The notes under the pieces are model-generated. The model was not told the origin of the DNA and did not search any database. It saw nothing but the letters and a program-made list of their open reading frames with translations. The position numbers were made by a program, and so were the translations under genes. A stretch of 64,000 nt of DNA from Pseudonocardia sp. KRD291 (GTDB lineage: Bacteria > Actinomycetota > Actinomycetes > Mycobacteriales > Pseudonocardiaceae). Numbering within the stretch: position 1 is the stretch's first letter; each line of letters opens with the position of its first letter. The stretch spans positions 62,001 through 126,000 of the forward strand of contig NZ_JADQDD010000001.1 of assembly GCF_019263595.1 (NCBI RefSeq), in the 5' to 3' direction. Shown here one piece after another: positions 17,918 through 25,777 of this stretch.

Positions 17918-18262
17918 CGCTGCTCCTTTGCATTGACGTGGATCGTCGAGACGACCAGGGACACCCGACCCGAGCACCCGCGATGGGATCACACTCGGAT
18001 CACCGTCAGGTGACCAGGTGGTCTGACCACTAGGTAACCGGACCAGGCTCCCTGTGTCAACAGTCGATCCGTCTCGCACGGCTCATCGTCCGCGCTGACG
18101 CGGTTAGCCGCCCCAGGTCTCGATGTCGATCCGATCTAAGGGCGACGCCAGCGATCAGACCTGGCACCAACAGCCCAATCGCGAGCAGGCGACTACGTCC
18201 AGGCCCTACATCACAGTGAGCTGCCATAAATCCGGCGGCCATGTCCTGCCGGCTGCGCAGAT
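17918..18262. promoter_or_regulatory. Promoter region of the sugar-oxidation operon
   Basis: These 345 bases separate the operon start from the mobile-element region. They hold the palindrome at 18018-18030. No gene is evident. The left boundary of the mobile element probably lies between here and 18260, but no tRNA or att-like repeat is visible. Confidence 0.5.
18018..18030. promoter_or_regulatory. Candidate FadR/FCD-type operator
   Basis: GTGGTC, one base, GACCAC: a perfect 13-base palindrome with the TGGT...ACCA core known for FadR-subfamily GntR regulators. It lies about 100 bases upstream of the first operon gene. GGTGACC and GGTAACC flank it on either side. The FCD regulator at 7295-8026 is the natural candidate to bind it. 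Confidence 0.6.
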
Positions 18263-18604
18263 ATGGATTGCATCTCCACGATGGAGGACACTGCTGCGAT
18301 GAGGCTGCGCGCGAACCACTCCCAAGGCCACTTGGCGCGCGGCGGTCTCCTCACCGTCACACCTGGGTTGTTGCTGTTCGAGCCGCACCACTATGAGCAG
18401 AGACTGGGCGGTGCAACCGTTCAACTCTCCGCGAACGAGGTCACTGGCATCGAGGTCGCACCACGAGCCTTGCGGCGTCCTCTTAGCGGCGGTCTTCGTC
18501 GACGTCTGCGGATCACCACCGCGGAAAGCTCGGTGCACCTGTTCATCGTTTCCGGGGTGGAGCGAGTGGTTGCTCGCGTCAACGACGTTCTTCGGCGCTC
18601 GTAG
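18263..18604 (+). CDS. Small hypothetical protein, GRAM/PH-like pattern
   Basis: A 113-residue frame (starts at 18263, 18281 or 18299 are all possible). The core reads like a short beta-rich domain: GGLLTVTPGLLLFEPH, then ATVQLSANEVTGIEV, then RRLRITTAESSVHLFIV and a closing helix ERVVARVNDVLRR. This strand-strand-strand-helix order resembles GRAM or bacterial PH-like domains, a fold guess only. It is isolated on the plus strand beside the relaxase remnant. Confidence 0.5.
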   Translation: MDCISTMEDTAAMRLRANHSQGHLARGGLLTVTPGLLLFEPHHYEQRLGGATVQLSANEVTGIEVAPRALRRPLSGGLRRRLRITTAESSVHLFIVSGVERVVARVNDVLRRS

Positions 18605-18750
18605 TGCCCGGCCGGCCGTGCCGAGTACGTGCCGAAGTCGGCCGCCGCTGAGCACGCAGGCCCTCGTTCATGCCGGTCAGCGGTAATTTTCGCGCAGGCG
18701 ACGCGGCTCCCCTGAACGGACCACGCTGTCGCTGAGCCTACGGATCGAAC

Positions 18751-19865
18751 TCAACTACGCTGAGCGGCCCGCCTGGCTATCTCATGGACAGGAGCCAAGC
18801 TGTGGTTGGACTCAGCAGATACCGACGATACGGGCGTGTCCATCCGGGCACACGCCCTCAGGGGGTCCTTGCACAGCGGTGTGGCGATGCCGTTACCCCC
18901 CCACGGTGGCGACGTGGTCGCGCGCGGCCGTCGTTTCCGGCACTGCCGTAGTCCGCTTCGCCGCCGAACGGCCAGCTGGTCCGCGGCGTCCCGGGCGGCC
19001 GACGCCTGGTGTACCCGATCGCGTTCCTGTTGCCAGGCCCCGATCTCCTCCAGCAACGCCGCCAGCAACACGACCAACGCAACCGCCGCAGGCCCCGCGT
19101 CGTCCTGCACACCCAACGTTCGGCGCCGCCGGATCAGCTGACGAGCGACCCGCCGCAAACCTGCCGATGCCTGCCCATCCTGGCACTGCCCGCCACGCGG
19201 AGGTCGGGCCGATCGATCGAAGCGTTCGGCCGCTGAGCCCAACTCGTCGGACCACTCCCCCACCGCGGTCAGGAGATCCCGTGTCGCGTGGGCCACGCCG
19301 TCCGGGTTCTCGGCGCTGTCACCGCGGCGAGCAGCTCCTACCCGTGCTCGGGCACCGTCGACACGCCTGCGCGCCGCGGCCACAGGGTCGACAGCATCGC
19401 GCGGCTGGGCCAGAACCGGCGCGAGGTGTCCTGCCGGACCAGAAAGGCCGCGATATGGATGTGGTCGTCCGCGTGCCGGATCGCGACCCACCGTGGCCCG
19501 CCGGAGTCGCCCGCGACGGCGACTCCCGAGCCGTCGAGCAGCTCGCGTGCGATTGACGCCCACTGCTCGTCGGACAACACCCGATCGCCGGCCGCTACTC
19601 GCGCCGAGCAGTGCCACACGTAACCCCGCTTGCCGTCCTCGTCGGACTCGCGCAGTCCGGCCGCGACCGCAGGAGCGCGCAGCGCCCGGATCAGCGGGCC
19701 CAACTCGAGGCGGCCCTCCTCGTTCTCTCGTGGCAGGCGTCCTACGTCCTGGCCGCCCCAGCTCGCGATGACGCGTGGTCGTACGTGCTCCTGCGCTCGC
19801 CCGGGCCCCATCAAGTAGGCCACCAGCCCACCGACCCGCCACCCGTGCACGACCTTCGTGATCAC
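18751..19865 (-). pseudogene. Decayed relaxase/mobilization nuclease
   Basis: The N-terminal part (GTG at 19865 to a stop at 19338) begins VITKVVHGWRVGGLVAYLMG and carries the relaxase histidine motif RHADDHIHI, as in relaxases of actinobacterial mobilizable elements. Its frame ends soon after the motif. The normal C-terminal part continues in a different frame from about 19400 to 18751 (SAENPDGVAHATRDLL, then a long helical GVQDDAGPAAVALVVLLAALLEEIGAWQ region). Compared with typical relaxases the middle third is missing, so an out-of-frame internal deletion around 19340-19420 is likely. The GTG start overlaps the MobC-like stop by four bases, which confirms the original operon. The element should no longer mobilize itself. 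Confidence 0.75.
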
Positions 19866-20182
19866 CGGCGACCTCGCTCGAACTCGGCCGTCACCGCGTC
19901 GATGACCGCGTCGAGCCGGAGCAGCATGCCCTCGATGCGCGCGATCTCCACACCCGAGGCTGCGGCGGCCTGCTGCGTTCGCACGACATCCGAGTGCAGG
20001 CACAGGAGATCCGGCAGCCCCGCCGAAGCTCCGTCACGACCGGCTGCGGCGTCCATCGCGGTCTGCCCGATCCACGCCCCGACAGCGAGGCCGGCCAACG
20101 TCGCGCGGTTCCGAACCACGTCGAGCTCCTCGGTCGAGAACCGCACCACGACCTGTCGAGTCCTCGGCGTTGCGCTGCGCAT
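19862..20182 (-). CDS. MobC-like relaxosome protein, ribbon-helix-helix type
   Basis: A 106-residue protein if the ATG at 20182 is used; an upstream GTG at 20245 is also in frame. It begins RQVVVRFSTEELDVVRNRATLAGLAVGAWIGQTAMDAAA, the usual ribbon-helix-helix opening of MobC-type mobilization accessory proteins, and continues with a long helical region ending AVTAEFERG. Such proteins bind oriT and help the relaxase nick. The last four bases overlap the relaxase start. Confidence 0.75.
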   Translation of the reverse strand: MRSATPRTRQVVVRFSTEELDVVRNRATLAGLAVGAWIGQTAMDAAAGRDGASAGLPDLLCLHSDVVRTQQAAAASGVEIARIEGMLLRLDAVIDAVTAEFERGRR

Positions 20183-20239
20183 GCGACGACGGCGAGCGGG
20201 TTCGTCGTCGCGCGGCTCGTAGTGCACAGTCCGGCACAG

Positions 20240-20393
20240 GACCACGGCGACGCTGCCACACCGTGGTCGGCAGCGCCTCGTCTCTGGTGAACGGGCCTAC
20301 TCCTCAGCCGACCCGGACGCCGTTGGACCTCGGAACGCCCCCGTTCCGATCTTCAGGCCGCCCACGGCCAGCGCCGGAAGCATCGCTTCCGGC
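20240..20393. repeat. Cluster of inverted repeats, candidate oriT
   Basis: Three perfect inverted repeats lie in the gap upstream of the mobC-relaxase pair: 8-base arms at 20240-20247/20261-20268, CGGAACG/CGTTCCG at 20331-20348 with a four-base loop, and GCCGGAAGC/GCTTCCGGC at 20373-20393 with a three-base loop. Origins of transfer usually lie just upstream of mobC and have such hairpins. No nic site can be assigned by eye. Confidence 0.4.
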
Positions 20394-20458
20394 ATATCTC
20401 GCTGCGCCCGAACCAAAGCAGCACGACCTCATGAACCTCCGCCCCGCTGCCGGTGCTG

Positions 20459-20692
20459 TTAGTCGACCGGGTCGTCGAGCTCCGGGGACGAGTCCAGGAA
20501 CGGGCGAGCGAGGTCGTAGACAGTGGTCTGGCGGACCTCGGTCATCCGCGCGATAGCCGGCCACGACAGCCCCTGACGACGGTGGAGCTCGGCCAGGAGT
20601 CGACCGCTGTTCTCCCGGCCGGCGCGCCGCAGCTCTTCCGAGCGCTGCACCGCGGAGACGAGCTCGTCCACCGACATCCCGGCGAGGTCCAC
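20459..20692 (-). CDS. Small helix-turn-helix protein
   Basis: A 77-residue protein with an N-terminal helix (GMSVDELVSAVQRSEELRRAGRE) and a helix-turn-helix GLSWPAIARMTEVRQTTVYDLARPFL that fits a sigma-4-like or Xre-like DNA reader. It lies between the mob genes and the divergent gene at 20785 in the element and may regulate transfer or excision. Recognised only by fold, not by family. Confidence 0.6.
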   Translation of the reverse strand: MDLAGMSVDELVSAVQRSEELRRAGRENSGRLLAELHRRQGLSWPAIARMTEVRQTTVYDLARPFLDSSPELDDPVD

Positions 20693-20784
20693 CGCGCCAT
20701 CCTCGCCGACCCCACCGTCGCTGACCTATCCACACATCCGAAGTTCGTCCCGCCAACACTTTCGGACGCCCGAAAGCTCAACAC

Positions 20785-21123
20785 ATGACGTCCGACCAGA
20801 CTCGGCGGCGCATGGCCGTCTTCTCCGTGCACACATCGAAGCCCGACGACATCGGAGCCATCGAGGTGGTCTTCGACAACCAGCTCGCAGCCGAGGAGTT
20901 CGCCGCCGGCCGCTCCAAGGACCCGGGAGTCCTGTCCGCATCGGTGACCCGGTACTTCCTGAGCGAACTCGGCAGTCGCAGGCCGATCAGCTGGTTCGTC
21001 GACGGGATCGAACAACCTCGCCGATTCGACCGTCATCCCTATCCCACGGACGGAAGCGAAAGCCCGCCAACAAATCCGGCCACACGGCAGCAACGCAGCC
21101 GGACACCTCGACCGGAAGCGTGA
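20785..21123 (+). CDS. Hypothetical protein of mobile elements
   Basis: A 112-residue protein with a compact domain MAVFSVHTSKPDDIGAIEVV ... EEFAAGRSKDPGVLSASVTRYFL and a proline/arginine-rich tail. I cannot name the family; its site upstream of the xis-int genes on the same strand suggests an element maintenance or regulatory gene. Confidence 0.6.
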   Translation: MTSDQTRRRMAVFSVHTSKPDDIGAIEVVFDNQLAAEEFAAGRSKDPGVLSASVTRYFLSELGSRRPISWFVDGIEQPRRFDRHPYPTDGSESPPTNPATRQQRSRTPRPEA

Positions 21124-21188
21124 TCGTGCACCAGCAGACGATTAGGGTGCCCCCGGCTTGGCGCTCGTGGCGACACGGAGACGACCTC

Positions 21189-21398
21189 ATGGCGGACAAG
21201 GAGCTCTACCGGGTCGACGAGGCGATGACGATCCTGTCTCTCAAGCGCAGCACGATCTACGAGCAGCTCCGATGTGGAAGGTTGCGCTCGGTCCATGTCG
21301 GCCGGACCCGGCTGATTCCCGCAGCCGCCATCGCCGAGTACGTCGCCCTGCTCGAGGGCGAGGCGGGAGCCTCAGGTCGATTCGGCGTTGCGTCATGA
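21189..21398 (+). CDS. xis: Excisionase-type helix-turn-helix protein
   Basis: A 69-residue protein of the excisionase (MerR-like wHTH) family: YRVDEAMTILSLKRSTIYEQLRCGRLRSVHVGRTRLIPAAAIAEYV. The layout, a helix-turn-helix plus an arginine wing, is that of recombination directionality factors. I start at the ATG at 21189; the frame is open upstream without resemblance. It overlaps the integrase start by four bases (ATGA at 21395), the usual xis-int arrangement. Confidence 0.85.
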   Translation: MADKELYRVDEAMTILSLKRSTIYEQLRCGRLRSVHVGRTRLIPAAAIAEYVALLEGEAGASGRFGVAS

Positions 21399-22530
21399 CG
21401 GTGCGGCGCAGCCGCGGTGAAGGCTTCACTGGGACGAATCCCGGCAGCGCTGGATCGCCACCGCGACGATCGGGTTCGACGGCCGCGGGAAGCGGATCAC
21501 CCGGAAGGCCAGCGGAGCCACGAAGACGGCTGCCAAGACCAAGCTGCGAGAGATCCTCCGCGATCATGAGGACGGCACGACCGTCGCTCCCGGCCACTAC
21601 ACGGTGCGAGAGACGGTGATGGACTGGTTGTCCTACGGGCTTTCCGGGCGGGCACCGGCGACGGTCAAGAACTACATGACGATCGCCGGGCAGCACATCG
21701 TCGGGCCGCTCGGCGCGCACAGGCTCCGAGATCTCTCCGCTGACGATGTCGACCGCTGGTTGAAGGCCGAGTCCCGATCGGTGAGCACCCGGACGCTTCG
21801 CCTGATGCACTCGATTCTGATCCGGGCGGTCAACCACGCCATGGCCCGCGACAAGGTCAAACGCAACGTCGTGAGCGTGTGCCGTCCTCCGACCGGCCGG
21901 CCTGGGCGGCGGTCCAAGTCACTCGATCTCGCACAGGCAGGCGCTCTCCTCGATGCAGCTGAGTCGAGCTCCTTGCACGCCTATATCGTGCTGTCGCTGC
22001 TGACCGGCGCCCGTACCGAGGAGCTTCGCGCACTGCGGTGGGGAGACGTTGACCTCGTCGGACAACCCGAGGCATCGCCCCCGATCCCCCCGTCGATCTC
22101 CGTGGTGCGATCGGTGCGCATCGGTGGGGACACCAAGACACGCAAATCACGGCGCCGGCTCGGTATGCCGCACCGATGCGTGACGGCGCTCCGACGCCAG
22201 GCGGCCCGGTCGATGCCCTCACCAGATCCGGATCAGTTGGTCTTCGCGACCCGGAGTGGCTCCGAGATGGATGCCCACAATGTGCGTCGCGCCTTCCGGC
22301 GTGTCACCGCGAGCGCCGGTCTCGACGCCACCGAATGGACCCCTCGAGAAATGCGGCACAGCTTCGTGTCCCTGCTCTCGGACTCTGGAATGCCCCTCGA
22401 GCACATCTCGCGTCTCGTCGGGCACAGCGGCACCGCCATCACAGAAGCCGTCTACCGCCAGCAGCTCCGTCCGGTCCTGGAGCACGGTGCAGCTGCCATG
22501 GACGACATCTTCCCGGTCGCCGATTCATAA
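21395..22530 (+). pseudogene. int: Tyrosine integrase with an N-terminal frameshift
   Basis: The gene begins ATG at 21395 with MTVRRSRGEG and then loses one base near 21422-21424. In the shifted frame the expected arm-binding domain resumes at once (LHWDESRQRWIATATIGFDG, then KRITRKASGATKTAAKTKL) and joins the open frame running to 22530. The catalytic domain is intact: arginine in LTGARTEELRALRW, lysine in TKTRKSRRRL, REMRHSF, LVGHSG and the nucleophile tyrosine in AVYRQQLRP. A start at the GTG at 21604 would give 308 residues without the arm-binding domain. Either the element cannot integrate normally or the base is a reading error. Confidence 0.8.
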
Positions 22531-22651
22531 CGTCCGAGTCGCGACCCGAGCAGTCGCATGCTCTATCCCGAGCGCACCGTGTCGCCTTCTCCGCGGCGCC
22601 CGGCCCCTCGACGGCGACGATCACGGCTGGCCCTCGTCTCGAACGATAGAC

Positions 22652-22669
22652 ACTCAGTTAGTCACTCAG
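22652..22669 (+). repeat. 18-base arm-type repeat, left copy
   Basis: CACTCAGTTAGTCACTCA. It matches the copy at 22948-22965 in 17 of 18 bases, in the same orientation. The two copies flank the tRNA-Pro core and may be arm sites for the integrase. Confidence 0.6.
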
Positions 22670-22764
22670 CACCCGCCCTGCAGCTGACCAAGATCACGAA
22701 CGCACGAGGGTCGGGCTCATCCTGGGACCACGACGAAGTCGCGAACCCGCAGGTCAAATGAGTA

Positions 22765-22799
22765 GAGGCCGGTACCCGACGTTCTCGGATACCGGCCTC
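22765..22799 (-). terminator. Hairpin downstream of the tRNA-Pro fragment
   Basis: A perfect 10-base-pair stem (GAGGCCGGTA with TACCGGCCTC) around a 15-base loop that can itself pair (CCGA with TCGG). On the minus strand it begins eight bases after the tRNA 3' end and looks like a tRNA terminator that was carried along with the tRNA piece. Confidence 0.55.
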
Positions 22800-22806
22800 C
22801 GGCCTG

Positions 22807-22848
22807 TCGGGACGACAGGATTTGAACCTGCGACCCCTTGACCCCCAG
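22807..22848 (-). repeat. tRNA-Pro(GGG) 3' fragment, attachment core
   Basis: Read on the minus strand it runs from the anticodon loop (CTGGGGG) through the 3' anticodon stem TCAAG, the T arm (GCAGG, loop TTCAAAT, CCTGT) to the 3' acceptor strand CGTCCCG and discriminator A. The 5' half of the tRNA is absent: the bases beyond position 32 do not pair. This is the core used by tyrosine integrases that insert in the tRNA-Pro 3' half. It is not a functional tRNA. Confidence 0.8.
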
Positions 22849-22947
22849 GCACTTATACGCTGTCCCTGACCTGCGCCCAATCCGGGTCCGCGCTGGTCAC
22901 GAGTCCGGCGGTGTCCGTGGTCGTCCGGCGGGCCGTCGGTCGGTTGT

Positions 22948-22965
22948 CACTCAGTTAGACACTCA
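22948..22965 (+). repeat. 18-base arm-type repeat, right copy
   Basis: CACTCAGTTAGACACTCA, one mismatch from the copy at 22652-22669 and on the other side of the tRNA core. Confidence 0.6.
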
Positions 22966-23210
22966 CCGGCCGCCGTACGCCCCGACCGGCACCGTGCTGC
23001 CTACTCCCCGGCTTGCCCCGATAGAGGCCATCCCGAGCGTGGTTCGGGTGGCGTGCAGGGTCGCCGGAGGCGATCGCGTAGCGACGGCTCTGTGTTGGGA
23101 CCACGGGTCTCCGCGCAGGTTCGCCCTGGACGGCGCCCGAATCACAGGCGACCCTTCGGCCGGCTCAGGGCAAGCACGACACGCCCGAAGCGAAGACCTC
23201 AGAGTCGGAC

Positions 23211-23236
23211 ACGAACACATGGGAACATGTGTTCGT
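23211..23236. repeat. Large perfect palindrome with 11-base arms
   Basis: ACGAACACATG, four bases GGAA, CATGTGTTCGT. Its right part contains GAACATGTGTTC, which matches the GAAC-N4-GTTC core of actinobacterial LexA boxes. It may be an operator for a gene separated from it by the IS, or an att-region structure. Confidence 0.5.
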
Positions 23237-23304
23237 CACCGCTCCTCAGCGAGGAGGAAGCCTACTGATCAGCCTGAGTGAACCGCCCCGGCGTGTCCGG
23301 AGAG

Positions 23305-24246
23305 CTATCGGTTTGAGTGCTCCGGCTCCGGTTGGGCCTCGTGGTGACGGTAGTGGGCCGTCTCCAGCTCGGCGGGTGGCAGGTCTGCGGCGGAGCCGTG
23401 AAGGCGTCGGTGGTTGAACCAGTCGACGTATTCGAGGGTGGCGATCTCTACCTGCTCAACGGTGCGCCATGGTCCCCGCGGTTTGATCAGTTCGGTCTTG
23501 AACAGCCCGATCGTCGACTCTGCCAGCGCGTTGTCGTAGGCGTCGCCGACGGATCCGACCGAGGGCGCGACACTGGCGCTGGCCAGGCGTTCGGTGTAGG
23601 AGATGGACGTATATTGGGAGCCCGCATCGGAGTGGGCGATGAGTCCGGACAGGTCTTGCTGGCCTTGTCGGCCACGTGTCCAGACGGCCTGTTCGAGGGC
23701 GTCGAGGACCAGTTCTGTGCGCATCGTCGTGGCCGCGCGCCAGCCCAGGATCCGTCGTGAGTAGGCGTCGATGACGAACGCGACGTAAACCATGCCCGAC
23801 CAGGTCGGCACGTAGGTGAAGTCGGCGACCCAGAGCTGGTCCGGGGCCGGTGGGTTGAACCGGCGGCCGACCAGGTCCGCGGCCCGGACTTCGGGCCCGG
23901 CGATCGTGGTGCGGATCCGCTTGCCGCGCCGAGCGCCGACCAGGCCGTGGGCTCGCATCAGCCGTTCCACGGTGCAGCGGGCGACCGTGATGTCCTCGCG
24001 GTTGAGCTGGGTCCAGACCTTGCGGGCGCCGTAGACGCCGTAGTTCTCGGCGTGTACGCGCACGACCTCCGCGCTCAGCTCCTCGTCACGCTGCTGCGCC
24101 CGGGACGGACCCGCGGCGCGGGCGGCGTAGTAGGTCGACGGGGCGATCGCCGCGCCCAGCTCGCCGAGCTGGGCACAGATCGACGCGACACCCCACCGCC
24201 GCCCGCCGGTGCTGCGGGCGGCGTGCTGGTCGATGAACCTCACCAA
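23305..24246 (-). CDS. IS3-family transposase OrfB (DDE domain)
   Basis: A 313-residue IS3 OrfB. The HTH_21-like segment precedes the integrase core; the DDE residues are D in LWVADFTYVP, D in IAHSDAGSQY and E in DNALAESTIG, with the closing YVDWFNHRRLHG motif typical of IS3. It starts inside the end of orfA in the -1 frame, so the active product is probably an OrfAB fusion made by ribosomal frameshifting near 24246. It ends inside the IS just before the left inverted repeat. Confidence 0.93.
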   Translation of the reverse strand: MVRFIDQHAARSTGGRRWGVASICAQLGELGAAIAPSTYYAARAAGPSRAQQRDEELSAEVVRVHAENYGVYGARKVWTQLNREDITVARCTVERLMRAHGLVGARRGKRIRTTIAGPEVRAADLVGRRFNPPAPDQLWVADFTYVPTWSGMVYVAFVIDAYSRRILGWRAATTMRTELVLDALEQAVWTRGRQGQQDLSGLIAHSDAGSQYTSISYTERLASASVAPSVGSVGDAYDNALAESTIGLFKTELIKPRGPWRTVEQVEIATLEYVDWFNHRRLHGSAADLPPAELETAHYRHHEAQPEPEHSNR

Positions 24247-24572
24247 CGCGTGCGTGGCCGGTCGATCTCGGCCGCGAAGAAAGCCGACGCCGCCTTCAGG
24301 ATCTCGTTGGCGCGCTTGAGTTCCGCGTTCTCCCGCTTGAGCCGGCGCAGCTCATCGGACTCCTCAGTGGTTGTCCCGGCCCGGGCACCGCCGTCGGTCT
24401 CGGCCTGGCGGACCCACTTGCGCACCGTCTCCCCGGTCCCGACTCCGAGCTTCTCCGCAACGGCGTTCATCGCCGCCCACGGCGACTCGTAATCGGCCTG
24501 GACCTCGGCGACCATGCGCACCGCCCGCTCACGCAACTCCGGCGGATAGGGCGGCTGGGAACGACGTGTCAT
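24240..24572 (-). CDS. IS3-family transposase OrfA (HTH and leucine zipper)
   Basis: A 110-residue OrfA. The helix-turn-helix lies in PPELRERAVRMVAE ... VAEKLGVGTGETVRKWVRQAE, followed by a coiled coil ELRRLKRENAELKRANEILKAASAFFAAE used for dimerisation. Overlaps orfB by seven bases. Confidence 0.93.
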   Translation of the reverse strand: MTRRSQPPYPPELRERAVRMVAEVQADYESPWAAMNAVAEKLGVGTGETVRKWVRQAETDGGARAGTTTEESDELRRLKRENAELKRANEILKAASAFFAAEIDRPRTRW

Positions 24573-24625
24573 GACTCCATCTCCTCAGAAGATCAAGTCT
24601 CCGGACACGCCGGGGCGGTTCAGAG

Positions 24626-24842
24626 AGGACCCGACGATGGTGCATGAGTCGCGACCCACGGGACAACCCCCAACGACCGCACAACTGATCTGTCGAATAC
24701 CGAGCGCAAGGATGGGTCGCACACGATCCAGACCGCAGGCTTTCCGGACGGGTTCGTACCGCCGTCTGCGTCGCTTGAACCGCAGCCTCAGTCGAACGCC
24801 CCGACGGCAAGCACTGACATCCAGGCGAAGAATAACGAGTAG
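24626..24842. other. Gap between IS and DUF6338-like gene
   Basis: 217 bases with no clear gene. An open frame starting with an ATG at 24637 encodes an arginine-rich sequence without resemblance and runs out of frame into the next gene. Confidence 0.4.
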
Positions 24843-25580
24843 ATGCTGCCGACTAGCATTTGGATCGGCGCAATCCTCTTGGCGCTGGTTCCAGGCTGGC
24901 TTTACACGCAGTTGCGCGAGCGCTTATCGCCGCGTCCACCGATGTCTAACCTGAGTGAGCTCTTGAGCGCCTTATCGGTCGGCCTTGCCACTACAGGCGT
25001 AGGCATCGCGCTTCTCGTTCTAATCCCTCATCAGTGGTTACCGTTCCTGGTTGATGTTGACGCTTGGCCTTCGGGCGGGAATGTGTACTTGCGGGGCAAT
25101 GCTCGCGAGGCAGTATGGACAGTGGCCGTCGTCCTGATGCTCGCGACCGCAATCTCGCTGGTCCTGTACATTCCACAGCGCTTACGGCGCAAAACCGAGT
25201 TTAGCGCCAACCGGAGCGTGTGGGTCTCGTCGCTCGGCGCCAGACCGAAGCGCCAGATACCGTGGGTTGGCATAAAGCTACAGGATGGCTCACTCATTGA
25301 GGGAATTCTATACAGCTACAGTGTCGCAGAACGCCCGCCGGAAGAACGAGATATCACGCTACAGAAGCCGCTCCGGCGAACCGCCCCAGAGCCCGGATGC
25401 ACCCCAACACCCGTCCAGGTTGACCGCGCCATGTTCTCCGGAACAAACATCGCCTATGTTACCGTTAGCAACTACCCGGAGAAAGAATCGCGGTCGAGGC
25501 AGGCGCGTAGATCCGTCTACCGATGGTGCGCCGCGCAAGCGGCAAAGCTCCGGCGCATTGATACGAGATGGAAAGGCTAG
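24843..25580 (+). CDS. DUF6338-like membrane protein
   Basis: A 245-residue protein with an N-terminal signal-anchor helix (SIWIGAILLALVPGWLYTQL), a second hydrophobic helix at about 42-64 and a third at about 88-110 (VWTVAVVLMLATAISLVLYIP), followed by a soluble domain with WVGIKLQDGSLIEGILYSYS and DITLQKP, a small beta-barrel-like module. This layout is that of DUF6338-type proteins, whose function is unknown. Codon use is less GC-biased than the surrounding catabolic genes, a sign of transfer. It converges on the HEPN gene. Confidence 0.7.
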   Translation: MLPTSIWIGAILLALVPGWLYTQLRERLSPRPPMSNLSELLSALSVGLATTGVGIALLVLIPHQWLPFLVDVDAWPSGGNVYLRGNAREAVWTVAVVLMLATAISLVLYIPQRLRRKTEFSANRSVWVSSLGARPKRQIPWVGIKLQDGSLIEGILYSYSVAERPPEERDITLQKPLRRTAPEPGCTPTPVQVDRAMFSGTNIAYVTVSNYPEKESRSRQARRSVYRWCAAQAAKLRRIDTRWKG

Positions 25581-25777
25581 AAGCAGTGAGCCGTGCGAGC
25601 GCTGCCGTATGGCACCGCGTGGGCGCCTGAACTGCGCTTCCGGTCAGACAAGGGCAGCGGACGCGACGAGCACCCATTGGGCGGCTCGATCGGATCCGTG
25701 TCGGCTGCTTCGTCGAACCAAACAGTTCGAACTCATTCTTGATGAGGTAGATTCATGCGACCCTGCCATGGAGGTGC
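25581..25777. other. Intergenic between convergent cargo genes
   Basis: 197 bases between the DUF6338-like and HEPN genes; no clear terminator or gene. Confidence 0.4.

Larger units (their letters stand above)
22531..23278. other. Non-coding attachment region
   Basis: About 750 bases without a convincing gene. It holds a hairpin, a tRNA-Pro fragment, two copies of an 18-base repeat, a large palindrome and the left target duplication of the IS. It is best read as the attachment region of the element. Confidence 0.55.
23279..24622 (-). mobile_element. IS3-family insertion sequence, complete copy
   Basis: 1344 bases bounded by perfect 25-base inverted repeats at 23279-23303 and 24598-24622 (ends TGAACCGCCCCGG and complement). 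A 3-base target duplication GAG lies at 23276-23278 and 24623-24625. It encodes overlapping orfA and orfB in the frame relation used for a -1 shift. With intact ends, both frames and a duplication, it looks recent and possibly active. Confidence 0.93.

Noticed and set aside
22807-22848. Functional tRNA-Pro gene
   Set aside because: Only the 3' half from the anticodon loop onward is present; bases on the 5' side cannot pair, so it is an attachment core.
23140-23190. Possible dispersed REP-like element (CTTCGGCCGGCTCAGGG)
   Set aside because: Only one copy is visible in the window; no evidence of a repeat family.
22838-23281. Open frame of 147 codons in the att region
   Set aside because: No resemblance, arginine-rich, overlaps the tRNA core and palindrome.
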